A stretch of DNA of 64,000 bases. Source: Nocardia uniformis NBRC 13702 (GTDB lineage: Bacteria; Actinomycetota; Actinomycetes; Mycobacteriales; Mycobacteriaceae). Under the pieces are notes generated by a model, which did not search any database, was not told the DNA's origin, and saw only the letters and a list, made by a program, of their open reading frames with translations. Position 1 is the stretch's first letter, and every line of letters starts with the position of its first letter. A program made the translations under genes and the position numbers. Positions 32,053 to 39,614 of this stretch are shown one piece after another. The stretch spans positions 1-64,000 of the forward strand of contig NZ_BDCE01000078.1 in NCBI RefSeq assembly GCF_001613345.1. The letters run 5' to 3'.

Positions 32053-34281
32053 TCAGGCCAGATCGAACCGATCGAGGGTCATCACCTTGGTCCAGGCAGC
32101 AACGAAATCGGTGACGAACTTGCCCTTGTTGTCGTCCTGGGCGTACACCTCGGCCAGTGCCCGCAGCTGCGAGTTCGAACCGAACACCAGATCGACCCGG
32201 CTGCCGGTCCACACCACCTCACCGGTGCGGCGGTCCTTGGCCTCGTAAATACCGTCATCGGTGGCCGACGGCACCCACTCGGTGCCCATATCGAGGAGGT
32301 TCACGAAGAAGTCGTTGGTCAGCGCCCCCGGGGTGGAGGTGAACACGCCGTGCCGGGACTGCTGATAGTTCGCACCGAGTACGCGCAGGCCACCCACCAG
32401 CACCGTCATCTCCGGGCCGGTCAGGGTCAGCAGGTTGGCGCGGTCGATCAGCTGGTACTCGGCGGGCAGCCGCTGACCCTTGCCGACATAGTTGCGGAAA
32501 CCGTCGGCCCGCGGCTCGAGCGCGGCGAAGGACTCCACATCGGTCTGCTCCGCGGTGGCGTCGGTGCGACCGGGCACGAACGGCACCTCGACCTCGAAAC
32601 CGGCGTCCGCGGCGGCCTTCTCGACCGCGAAGGACCCGGCCAGCACCACCAGATCGGCGAAGGACACCCTCTTGTTGCCCGACTGCGCGGAGTTGAACGA
32701 CTCGGCGATACCTTCCAGGACGCGGATCACCTGCGCGAGCTCGTCGGGCTCATTGACCTCCCACCCGGCCTGGGGCTGCAACCGGATACGGCCACCATTG
32801 GCGCCACCGCGCTTATCGGAGCCACGGAACGACGACGCCGCCGCCCACGCGGTCGAGACCAGCTGCGCGACAGACAGATTCGAGTTCAGCAGGCGCGCCT
32901 TCAGGTCCGCGATATCGGCGGCGTCGATCAGCTCGTGATCGACGGCGGGCACCGGGTCCTGCCACAGCAGCACCTCGCTGGGGACCTCCGGGCCGAGATA
33001 GCGCACGATCGGACCCATATCGCGGTGGGTCAGCTTGTACCAGGCCTTGGCGAACTCGCGCGCCAACTCCTGCGGGTGGTCGAGCCAGCGGCGGGTGATC
33101 TCGGCGTAGATCGGATCGACCCGCATCGACAGGTCGGTGGTCAACATGACCGGGGTGTGGGTCTTGCCCGGTACATGCGCGTCCGGGACCGTCGCCGCGC
33201 CGTTCTTCGGAATGTACTGGTGGGCGCCGGCGGGAGACTTCGACAGCTCCCACTCGTGGCCGTACAGGGTTTCCAGGAAGCTGTTGTCCCAGGTGGTCGG
33301 CGTGGGCGTCCACGCACCCTCCAGACCGGAGGTGATGGCGTCCTTGCCGACGCCGGTACCGAAGCTGGACTTCCAGCCCAGGCCCTGCTCCTCGAGCGGG
33401 GCCGCCTCGGGTTCGGGGCCGACATGATCGGCCGGGCCCGCGCCGTGGGTCTTGCCGAAGGTGTGGCCGCCGACGATCAGCGCCGCGGTCTCCACGTCGT
33501 TCATCGCCATCCGGGCGAAGGTCTCGCGGATATCGGCGGCCGCGAGCTGCGGATCCGGATTACCGTTGGGGCCTTCGGGATTGACGTAGATCAGACCCAT
33601 CTGCACCGCCGCGAGGGGGTTCTCCAGGTCGCGCACACCGCTGTAGCGTTCATCGCCGCCGAGCCAGGTCTGTTCCGGACCCCAGTAGACGTCCTCCTCC
33701 GGCTCCCACTGGTCGACGCGGCCGCCACCGAAACCGAAGGTCTCGAAGCCCATATCCTCGAGCGCCACATTGCCGGCGTAGACGATCAGGTCCGCCCACG
33801 ACAGCTTGTTGCCGTACTTCGCCTTGACCGGCCACAGCAGGCGGCGCGCCTTGTCGAGGCTGGCATTGTCGGGCCAGCTGTTGAGGGGAGCGAAACGCTG
33901 CATACCCGCACCGGCGCCGCCACGACCGTCGCTGACACGGTAGGTGCCGGCCGCATGCCAGGCCATCCGGATGAAGAAGGGGCCGTAGTGGCCGTAGTCG
34001 GCGGGCCACCACTCCTGCGAGGTGGTCATCACCTCGGTGATATCGCGTTTGACCGCGGCCAGGTCGAGGGTCTTGAACTCCGCCGCGTAGTCGAAGTCCG
34101 GGCCGAAGGGGTTGGTCTCGGCCGGATTCTTCTGCAGGATCTTCAGATTGAGCTGGTTCGGCCACCAGTCGCGGTTGCTGCCGCCCTCGGTCGGGTGCTT
34201 GAGGCGACCGTGGGCGACGGGGCAGCCACCTGCGGCGGGTTCGGTATTGGCTTCACCGATCGGCGGATGTTCAACAGACAC
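32053..34281 (-). CDS. katG: catalase-peroxidase
   Basis: A 742-aa bifunctional haem catalase-peroxidase that removes H2O2. The distal pocket is FFIRMAWHAAGTYR with the Arg-Trp-His triad; the proximal His is in VGGHTFGKTHGAGP. Residues for the Met-Tyr-Trp adduct are the Trp of MAWH, a Tyr in LIYVNPEGPNG and a Met in FARMAMND. Both the N-terminal haem domain and the degenerate C-terminal domain are full length. furA lies 37 bp upstream in the same direction, so the genes form the furA-katG operon known from mycobacteria, under FurA repression. In mycobacteria this enzyme activates isoniazid. Confidence 0.97.
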   Translation of the reverse strand: MSVEHPPIGEANTEPAAGGCPVAHGRLKHPTEGGSNRDWWPNQLNLKILQKNPAETNPFGPDFDYAAEFKTLDLAAVKRDITEVMTTSQEWWPADYGHYGPFFIRMAWHAAGTYRVSDGRGGAGAGMQRFAPLNSWPDNASLDKARRLLWPVKAKYGNKLSWADLIVYAGNVALEDMGFETFGFGGGRVDQWEPEEDVYWGPEQTWLGGDERYSGVRDLENPLAAVQMGLIYVNPEGPNGNPDPQLAAADIRETFARMAMNDVETAALIVGGHTFGKTHGAGPADHVGPEPEAAPLEEQGLGWKSSFGTGVGKDAITSGLEGAWTPTPTTWDNSFLETLYGHEWELSKSPAGAHQYIPKNGAATVPDAHVPGKTHTPVMLTTDLSMRVDPIYAEITRRWLDHPQELAREFAKAWYKLTHRDMGPIVRYLGPEVPSEVLLWQDPVPAVDHELIDAADIADLKARLLNSNLSVAQLVSTAWAAASSFRGSDKRGGANGGRIRLQPQAGWEVNEPDELAQVIRVLEGIAESFNSAQSGNKRVSFADLVVLAGSFAVEKAAADAGFEVEVPFVPGRTDATAEQTDVESFAALEPRADGFRNYVGKGQRLPAEYQLIDRANLLTLTGPEMTVLVGGLRVLGANYQQSRHGVFTSTPGALTNDFFVNLLDMGTEWVPSATDDGIYEAKDRRTGEVVWTGSRVDLVFGSNSQLRALAEVYAQDDNKGKFVTDFVAAWTKVMTLDRFDLA

Positions 34282-34318
34282 GGGGCAATTCCTTTCGGGG
34301 GAGTGAACGGGGCTGTGA

Positions 34319-34762
34319 TCACGGCTGTGATCGTGAGGGTTCTGCTGTCGAGCACGCGGGGCACTGGCCCCAATAGATGACTTCGGCCTCGTCGAGCACG
34401 AATCCGTTGTCGTTGGACGCGATCAAGCACGGTGCGTCACCGACCGCGCAGTCGACATCGGTGATCACGCCACAGGAGCGGCACACGAGGTGGTGATGGT
34501 TGTCGCCGACCCGCGTCTCATACCGCGCCACCGACCCCATCGGTTGGATCCGTCGCAGCAGACCGGCTGCGGTGAGTACCCGCAGCACGTCGTATATGGC
34601 CTGATGGGAGACGGTGCCGAGGTTTTCGCGCACGCGAGTGAGGATGGTGTCGGTATCGGCGTGGGGCTGGTTGTGCACGACGGCCAAGACGGCCACCCGC
34701 GGAGCGGTCACACGCAGCGCCACCCCGCGCAGCATGCGCTCGAACTCGGCAGTAGTGGACAC
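34319..34762 (-). CDS. furA: Fur-family peroxide-sensing repressor
   Basis: A 147-aa repressor. The winged helix (about residues 8-80) includes VSHQAIYDVLRVLTAAGLL. The metal/dimerisation part has NHHHLVCRSCG with the regulatory His cluster and first Cys pair, DVDCAVGDAPCL, and a C-terminal CPAC pair for structural zinc. Its place directly upstream of katG and an AT-rich palindrome in front identify it as FurA/CatR, which represses its own operon and responds to peroxide. Start ATG at 34762 (MSTTAEFERMLRGVALRVT) matches family length. Confidence 0.94.
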   Translation of the reverse strand: MSTTAEFERMLRGVALRVTAPRVAVLAVVHNQPHADTDTILTRVRENLGTVSHQAIYDVLRVLTAAGLLRRIQPMGSVARYETRVGDNHHHLVCRSCGVITDVDCAVGDAPCLIASNDNGFVLDEAEVIYWGQCPACSTAEPSRSQP

Positions 34763-34774
34763 GTTCCGAAGTAT

Positions 34775-34788
34775 GACTTATTCAAGTC
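34775..34788. promoter_or_regulatory. probable FurA operator
   Basis: GACTT-ATTC-AAGTC inverted repeat 12 bp upstream of the furA start codon, in an otherwise GC-rich region. Mycobacterial furA operators are AT-rich sequences at the same place, containing a comparable GACTT...AAGTC core. Autoregulation is inferred. Confidence 0.7.
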
Positions 34789-34899
34789 TTTGGGCGACAT
34801 ACTTTGGGTAAACCTCTGTGGAACCCTCCGATTCGCGGCGCGCATGCATGACCGATCGGTTGGCGATTCACACAGGGGAGTGGCGGATTCACCCCCAAC

Positions 34900-34961
34900 G
34901 CGCAACAAGCGGTTGCGCGTTTCGTATGCGTTGACTACCGTCACGTGCAACAAAACGTTGC
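34900..34961. promoter_or_regulatory. twin palindromic operators of the ArsR/AHSA1 operon
   Basis: Two copies of the pattern GCAAC-AANNN-GTTGC: GCGCAAC-N5-GTTGCGC at 34900-34918 and GCAAC-N5-GTTGC at 34947-34961, centres 45 bp apart. They lie just before the start at 34978, the second only 16 bp upstream. The symmetry fits a dimeric ArsR-type repressor, and the ArsR gene is the second gene of the operon. Confidence 0.8.
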
Positions 34962-34977
34962 GAATCAAGGAGTCGAT

Positions 34978-35442
34978 ATGGAACACGGCAGCATCGAACG
35001 CACCCTCTACATCGACGCCACCCCCGAGGTGGTCTACGAAGTCATCAGCAACCCCACCCACGTGAAGCAATGGTGGCCCGACGACGCCGACTTCGCATCC
35101 ACGCCCGGCGCGGTCGGCGAACTCATCTGGGGGGACCGGACCACACCCGACGCCCAAATCGTCCCCCTCACCGTGGTCGACGCCCAACCACACACCCTGT
35201 TCTCCTTCCGCTGGATCCACCCCGCCGACGAACCCGCCGCCGCAGGCAACTCCCTGTTCGTCACCTTCGAACTCACCCCCTCCGGGGCAGGCACCACGGT
35301 CCGCATGACCGAAACCGGATTCCGCGAAATGGGTTGGGAAATCGCCGTTCTCGACAAGGAATACCACGAGCACATCGAAGGATGGGACCACTTCCTGCCG
35401 CAGCTGGGGGAGTACGCGCAGCGACTGGTCGCGCGCCGATGA
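34978..35442 (+). CDS. AHSA1-type SRPBCC protein
   Basis: A 154-aa START/SRPBCC hydrophobic-ligand-binding protein of the AHSA1 group: IERTLYIDATPEVVYEVISN, KQWWPDD at the first loop, and the C-terminal helix EHIEGWDHFLPQLGEYA. It is first in a three-gene operon with an ArsR regulator and a second SRPBCC protein, a very common combination in actinobacteria where the ligand-binding protein and the regulator respond to the same unknown compound. The start follows CAAGGAGTCGAT. Two palindromic operators precede it. Its ATGA overlap with arsR indicates translational coupling. Confidence 0.9.
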   Translation: MEHGSIERTLYIDATPEVVYEVISNPTHVKQWWPDDADFASTPGAVGELIWGDRTTPDAQIVPLTVVDAQPHTLFSFRWIHPADEPAAAGNSLFVTFELTPSGAGTTVRMTETGFREMGWEIAVLDKEYHEHIEGWDHFLPQLGEYAQRLVARR

Positions 35443-35777
35443 ACGGCCTAGTCGACGACGACCTCTGGTCCGCCATCGGCGACCCCACCCGCCGCCGCAT
35501 GCTCGACCTCCTCCTCGCCGACGGTGCGGCCACCGCGACCAGCCTCAGTGATCGGCTACCGGTCACCCGGCAGGCCGTCTCCCGACACCTCGGCGTCCTG
35601 GACCGCGTCGGCCTGGTCCATGGCACCCCCGAGGGCCGCGAACGCCGCTACCGCGTCGACGACGCCCAACTCGCCCGCGCCGTCGCCCAACTCAACGCCG
35701 TCGGCTCCACCTGGGATGCCCGACTGCAGCGCATCAAGCGCATCGCCGAAGCCATCCAACGCGGCACCCAGCAGTAG
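35439..35777 (+). CDS. ArsR-family transcriptional regulator
   Basis: A 112-aa winged-helix repressor: LWSAIGDPTRRRMLDLLLADG, recognition helix VTRQAVSRHLGVLDRVGLV and wing GRERRYRVD. It lacks the Cys ligands of metal-sensing ArsR/SmtB proteins, in line with the group paired with AHSA1 proteins. ATG overlaps the stop of the preceding gene. It probably binds the GCAAC-N5-GTTGC palindromes upstream of the operon and represses it. Confidence 0.92.
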   Translation: MNGLVDDDLWSAIGDPTRRRMLDLLLADGAATATSLSDRLPVTRQAVSRHLGVLDRVGLVHGTPEGRERRYRVDDAQLARAVAQLNAVGSTWDARLQRIKRIAEAIQRGTQQ

Positions 35778-35797
35778 CGACCGAAAGGACCACGACC

Positions 35798-36241
35798 ATG
35801 GTGGACATCCTGCACAGAGTCGGCGTCGAATCCGCGACCGTCGACGACATCTACGCGGCCCTGACCACAATCGACGGCCTGGCCGGTTGGTGGGCCAGCA
35901 ACACCACCGGCGACACCGATATCGGGGGAGTTATCCAATTCCGGTTCACCGCCGGCGGATTCGATATGAAGGTCACCGACCTGCGACCCGGACAGCGAGT
36001 GCGGTGGGAAGTGGTCGACGGACCCGAGGAATGGATCGGCACCGACGTGGTGTGGGACCTGAAACAGCAGGATGATTACGCGATCATCCTGTTCCAGCAT
36101 CGCGGCTGGAAGGAGCCCGGCGAGTTCATGCACCACTGCAGCACCAAATGGGCGATCTACCTGATGAGCCTCAAGCAACTGGTCGAAACCGGAACGGGCG
36201 CACCGGACCCGCGTGACATCCAGATCAGCGATTGGCACTAG
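35798..36241 (+). CDS. second SRPBCC-domain protein of the ArsR operon
   Basis: A 147-aa START/SRPBCC protein: ATVDDIYAALTTIDGLAGWW, the beta segment FRFTAGGFDMKVTDLRPGQ, VRWEVVDGPEEWIGTDVVW, and the helical end STKWAIYLMSLKQLVETG. It lies 20 bp after arsR, preceded by CGAAAGGACC, and completes the operon. Such proteins bind or modify small hydrophobic molecules; no ligand can be named. Differs clearly from the first AHSA1 protein, so the two are not recent duplicates. Confidence 0.88.
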   Translation: MVDILHRVGVESATVDDIYAALTTIDGLAGWWASNTTGDTDIGGVIQFRFTAGGFDMKVTDLRPGQRVRWEVVDGPEEWIGTDVVWDLKQQDDYAIILFQHRGWKEPGEFMHHCSTKWAIYLMSLKQLVETGTGAPDPRDIQISDWH

Positions 36242-36387
36242 AGCGCCGGGGAGGGTGCGTCCGTGAGCCGTAGGGGCGTCCTCACCCCGAGGCTGGTAAC
36301 CCGGCATCGTCGATTCGTGCGAATTCGGCCGATCGGCCGGAGTTGGCAGGCGTAGAGTTGGCAACCCCAGGGCGACAGGAGTTGACG

Positions 36388-36741
36388 ATGTCCATACACG
36401 CCAGAGCTGCGATAGTCCGGACCGCTGTGATCTCTGTGGCCGTGGGTGCCGCCACGCTCTTCGGCGCGGCCGGTCAAGCATTCGCCGACGTCGAACCCGG
36501 CGCCTACACGTCCACGACGTGGTCGTCGGGCATCGTGCTCCTGCAACGCGACGCGCGCGTCGAGGGCGGGGAACTGGTCTTGATCGGGCGTTACCCCATT
36601 CATTCGACGCCCGACGGTGGTTACGTGGACCTATTTCCGGGCCACCGAGTGGTACTGATCAGCGACGGACAAGGCGGGTACCACGGCCCGGCGTTCTTCG
36701 GTGACGTGGTGATCGGCTCCATCACGCTGACGCCCCGCTGA
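36388..36741 (+). CDS. small secreted protein of unknown function
   Basis: A 117-aa protein with a clear signal peptide: basic start MSIHARAAIVR, hydrophobic core through GAATLFGAAG and cleavage about AFA-DVEPG. The mature 85 residues are beta-rich and polar (YTSTTWSSGIVLLQRDARVE, VVLISDGQGGYHGPAFFG) and contain no Cys. No family recognised. ATG at 36388 follows CAGGAGTTGACG. The gene stands alone. Confidence 0.7.
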   Translation: MSIHARAAIVRTAVISVAVGAATLFGAAGQAFADVEPGAYTSTTWSSGIVLLQRDARVEGGELVLIGRYPIHSTPDGGYVDLFPGHRVVLISDGQGGYHGPAFFGDVVIGSITLTPR

Positions 36742-37312
36742 CCGATCGACCACCGATCTCTGTCTGATGGGGGGCGCGCTGATTATCCGATGCTGCCTCG
36801 CAGGTGCTGCCCGCAAGGTTTACTTGACATAGTGTAGATTATCGGCGGAATTACGGCGTGGGCTTTTCGGCGTTAATGTGTTGCGTGACATGCGCATTCG
36901 TGTGCATTCAGGCAATTCGCCCCGCCTGGATCCGGCTCGGCCGCACCCCTCGCCGTGACTGTTGTGTGTGCGCAATGTGACGTCGCCGCTGCTGCTGACG
37001 AAAGTTTTCGTGTAACCCTGGATTGATCGGAAAATTTCCGGATTTGGCGGATGGGTGGATCGGGGTCGATTCGGTGCCGCGTCGGCGGTTCCGGAATCGG
37101 GCATCCCACTCCCCTCGTCGCCCCGTTTCCCCACCTCATTTCGTCACAGTGACGTATTGAGGTGGGGTCGTTTGTCCTGGGAAATGCGCGCTGTGTGGCA
37201 GTCAGACGCTGAATCCGCGATTCGGTGCAGCGAATCGTCGTGCTCATTGGGGGTACCGGTAAGCAACTGTGCGAAAAACAACGAATATGGCGAAGGCGCA
37301 GTTCAGGCGGCG
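36742..37312. other. palindrome-rich non-coding region
   Basis: About 570 bp without a credible gene. It contains TTGACA at 36824-36829 with a TAGATT 10 bp on, the palindrome CGGAAA-A-TTTCCG at 37028-37040, and a 39-bp interrupted palindrome at 37129-37167 (arms CCCCACCTCA and TGAGGTGGGG around CGTCA-CAG-TGACG). The density of dyads suggests regulatory sites or a small RNA. Confidence 0.6.
37129..37167. repeat. 39-bp near-perfect palindrome
   Basis: CCCCACCTCA (37129-37138) and TGAGGTGGGG (37158-37167) pair perfectly, and the centre CGTCACAGTGACG (37142-37154) is itself a palindrome; only four bases between are unpaired. The central 15-mer CGTCACAGTGACGTA recurs exactly at 39513-39527. It could be a cruciform, an operator or a terminator. 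Confidence 0.85.
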
Positions 37313-37616
37313 TCGTCGGGCTCGGGCGGGCGGCGATAGACCCCGGGCTTGATGAGGGCCGGTTGGGAGCGCGCGGTCCAGTAGCCGAGGATGCCGGTGA
37401 CCTTGCCTGGTGTCATCGCTATGCCCAGGCGCGCGAGCCGGGCGAGCAGATCGTCGACCTCGAAGACCTCACCGGGTTCGATGACCTGACGTACTTGCTC
37501 GCGCGCAGGTGCAGCGCCATCGCGAGCATGGTCTCATCGACCACGGAGAACCCGCCGGTGGACTTGCCGCGCCCGCGGGCTGATTCGTGGCCTTCGAGGG
37601 TGCGGTCGATGATCAC
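37313..37616 (-). pseudogene. small gene interrupted by a frameshift (relic, family unknown)
   Basis: From ATG at 37616 the frame encodes GHESARGRGKSTGGFSVVD and MLAMALHLRA. At about 37505-37512, in a run of CG repeats (CGCGCGAGC), coding quality moves to another frame that continues EQVRQVIEPGEVFEVDDLLA ... GKVTGILGYWTARSQPALI and stops at 37313. The joined product would be about 101 aa with a basic and a helical half. The family is not recognised; it resembles small proteins of integrated elements. Either a pseudogene, a sequencing indel, or, less likely, programmed frameshifting. No intact copy is in the window. Confidence 0.5.
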
Positions 37617-37824
37617 CTATGAAACATTGGCTACCCCGCACCCTCCCGCCGCCACGAGCGCGCTCGATAAGCGGCGTGACAGTGCGATTCCTGGCGTTCG
37701 ACGCGGTCGCTTGGTCCGTCCTTTGCGGCGGCGAGCACCCGGGGTCAGCGCCGGTTCGAATCCCGAGGCCCCAGGGCATCTCTCCTTCTTCTGACGGAAA
37801 TATTTCTCTTGTATCGTCAGGCGT

Positions 37825-38397
37825 ATGGAATATCCCGTGCTCGGCACCGAACCGTTGGCGGTCGAATTGGCCAACACTCGCTACGAAGACGGCGGCGAGG
37901 TCGTGGACTTCCTGGCCTCGCCGGAGTCGATGACGGGGTGGTTCGCCGAACTGGACGCGGCGAGCTCGGCACGGGTTGTTCCGGCCCGTGATCTGAGCCG
38001 GTTGCGGGAGCTGCGCGATCACATCCACGCGGTGCTGGCCGCGCTCGCCGATGGCACGCATCCGGGTCAGGAATCCATCGAGGCGGTCAATGACTGTGCG
38101 GCTCAGGCGCATTCCTCGGTGCGGATGGACTGGCCTGCGGCCGGCGCACCGCGCTCGGTGAGCGATTCGTCGAGCACCGGCACAACCAGGCTGCTGGCCG
38201 AGTTGGCGTCGGAGACGATCACGCTCGCGACCGACGGCTCGTTACTGTCCAGATGCGCCGGCACCGATTGCCGGATGCTGTTCGTCCGCCAACACGGTCG
38301 GCGACGCTTCTGTCATTCCTCCTGCAGCCAGCGTGCCCGGCAAGCGCGTTATCAGCAGCGCCTCGCATCCCAATGGGTTGACGGCAAATTAGTTTGA
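37825..38397 (+). CDS. CGNR zinc-finger / ABATE-domain regulator
   Basis: A 190-aa protein. The N-terminal part (LAVELANTRYEDGGEVVDFLA ... LRELRDHIHAVLAALADG) is the ABATE ligand-binding-like domain; the C-terminus (RCAGTDCRMLFVRQHGRRRFCHSSCSQRARQARY) is a CGNR-type zinc finger with four Cys, though the usual Cys-Gly-Asn-Arg is here Cys-Ser-Gln-Arg. The family is thought to regulate stress genes. A TGACGGAAAT element lies upstream (37792) and two TGACGGCAAAT copies lie between this gene and the acetyltransferase at 38448, so it may control both itself and that gene. Confidence 0.85.
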   Translation: MEYPVLGTEPLAVELANTRYEDGGEVVDFLASPESMTGWFAELDAASSARVVPARDLSRLRELRDHIHAVLAALADGTHPGQESIEAVNDCAAQAHSSVRMDWPAAGAPRSVSDSSSTGTTRLLAELASETITLATDGSLLSRCAGTDCRMLFVRQHGRRRFCHSSCSQRARQARYQQRLASQWVDGKLV

Positions 38398-38405
38398 CGG
38401 CAAAT
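38378..38405 (+). repeat. two 12-bp direct repeats between CGNR and GNAT genes
   Basis: TTGACGGCAAAT occurs at 38378-38389 and 38394-38405, a period of 16 bp, starting inside the end of the CGNR gene and reaching toward the acetyltransferase start at 38448. A variant, TGACGGAAATAT, lies at 37792-37803 just upstream of the CGNR gene. Confidence 0.8.
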
Positions 38406-38447
38406 ATAGACTCTTAGCGTCACCATAATCGCAAGCCTGGGGAACCC

Positions 38448-38996
38448 ATGACTTTCACCTTTCAGCGCCTGACACGGGCCGAATTTCCCCTGCTCGCCGG
38501 ATGGCTGACCAATCCGCACGTCGCACGCTGGTGGAACCACGAAACGTCCCTGGAAGCCCTCGAACGCGATTTCGGCGCCGCCGCCGACGGCGCGGAACCC
38601 GCCGAGGATCTCCTGGCATTCCGAAACGGCAACCCGCTAGGCCTGATCCAGCGGTGCCGTCTGGTCGACTATCCGGAGTACCTGACCGAATTACAGACCC
38701 TCACAGAGGTGCCGCCCGAGGCGATGACGATCGATTACCTGATCGGCGAGCCCAGCGACACCAACCGCGGCGCGGGCACGGCGATGATTCGCGCCATGGT
38801 AGCCCAGACGTGGACCGACCACCGCGACACCGACACGATCGTGGTCGCCGTCAGCGCGGGCAACACAGCGTCCTGGCGGGCACTGGAACGCGCTGGATTC
38901 CAGCGGGTTTCGGCGGGATCGATGGATCCGGACAACCCCATCGACGACCCTCTGCATTACGTCTACCGGATCGACCGCCCGCAGCCGGCCCGGTAA
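38448..38996 (+). CDS. GNAT acetyltransferase, AAC(6')-like
   Basis: A 182-aa acetyl-CoA-dependent acetyltransferase. The layout (FTFQRLTRAEFPLLAGWLTN PHVARWW, then TIDYLIGEPSDTNRGAGTAM with the acetyl-CoA loop, and VSAGNTASWRALERAGFQRV) is that of the aminoglycoside 6'-N-acetyltransferase/RimJ-like GNAT branch also seen in siderophore and peptide acetylation. Resistance is possible but not shown. The upstream region has the TTGACGGCAAAT repeats next to the CGNR gene, suggesting joint control. Confidence 0.85.
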   Translation: MTFTFQRLTRAEFPLLAGWLTNPHVARWWNHETSLEALERDFGAAADGAEPAEDLLAFRNGNPLGLIQRCRLVDYPEYLTELQTLTEVPPEAMTIDYLIGEPSDTNRGAGTAMIRAMVAQTWTDHRDTDTIVVAVSAGNTASWRALERAGFQRVSAGSMDPDNPIDDPLHYVYRIDRPQPAR

Positions 38997-39614
38997 CGCA
39001 CGACAGCATCAGGCCGCCACGGATTTCACGGCGAGCCAAGCGCTCAGCGGATGCAGTGCGTTTGTTGGCGGAAGGGACGACCCGGCCGGTCGTGGGTAAT
39101 GCTCAGGGCTTGTAGTGCACATTCCATTCGACAGCCAGGGTGTGGCTATCGATTGCTCCGACAAACTCATCGATCGAGTTCGCTTGCAACAACGACGTTT
39201 CCCACCCTCCGTCGGCAGGCTGTGCCATGAGCGGGACCGGTGTGGAGTCTCCACGCCGAAGATCGAGCTCGTAGCTCGGCATGCTGCCAGTACTCGCGAT
39301 GAGTGCGTTCCCGGGATGTAGGTCTCCGCCGTCCTTGCTCGCCTGCCCGGTGCGCGCTGTTGTTGTGCGGGGAATCCCACGTCGGTCTCCGCTACTGGGC
39401 CGGTTTGCTCGTCCGGAGCTTCCGGTGGCGTGGTGTTTGGCAGGCGTGTCGGTAGACGCCGGTGTGGTCGGCCGCCGCTCCCCCTGTTCGTGGCTCCCCC
39501 GCGCGCTCGATACGTCACAGTGACGTATGCCGGTGGAGCCCCTTGGACCCGGTGGCATCCGATGTGGATGCGGATCGGCGGTGACAGCACCGGTCTGATA
39601 GGTGTGGTCGATCA
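38997..39614. other. gene-poor region with short minus-strand remnant
   Basis: About 620 bp. On the minus strand 39103-39282 encodes 59 residues starting MPSYELDLRRGDSTPVPLM and ending VGAIDSHTLAVEWNVHYKP, which read like the end of a genuine protein (immunity- or SMI1-like) but are too short to assign; upstream the frame degenerates. A 19-bp palindrome (39510-39528) lies 87 bp before the next gene. Confidence 0.4.
39510..39528. promoter_or_regulatory. palindrome upstream of the CPBP/ligase gene
   Basis: ATACGTCA-CAG-TGACGTAT, perfect 8-bp arms. The core CGTCACAGTGACGTA is identical to the centre of the 39-bp palindrome at 37129-37167. It is in a promoter position for the gene at 39615 and may be its operator. 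Confidence 0.7.

Noticed and set aside
37745..37775. tRNA T-arm-like sequence GGTTCGAATCCC
   Set aside because: The flanking bases do not pair as a T-stem or acceptor stem and no D- or anticodon arm precedes it, so no tRNA or tRNA remnant is called.
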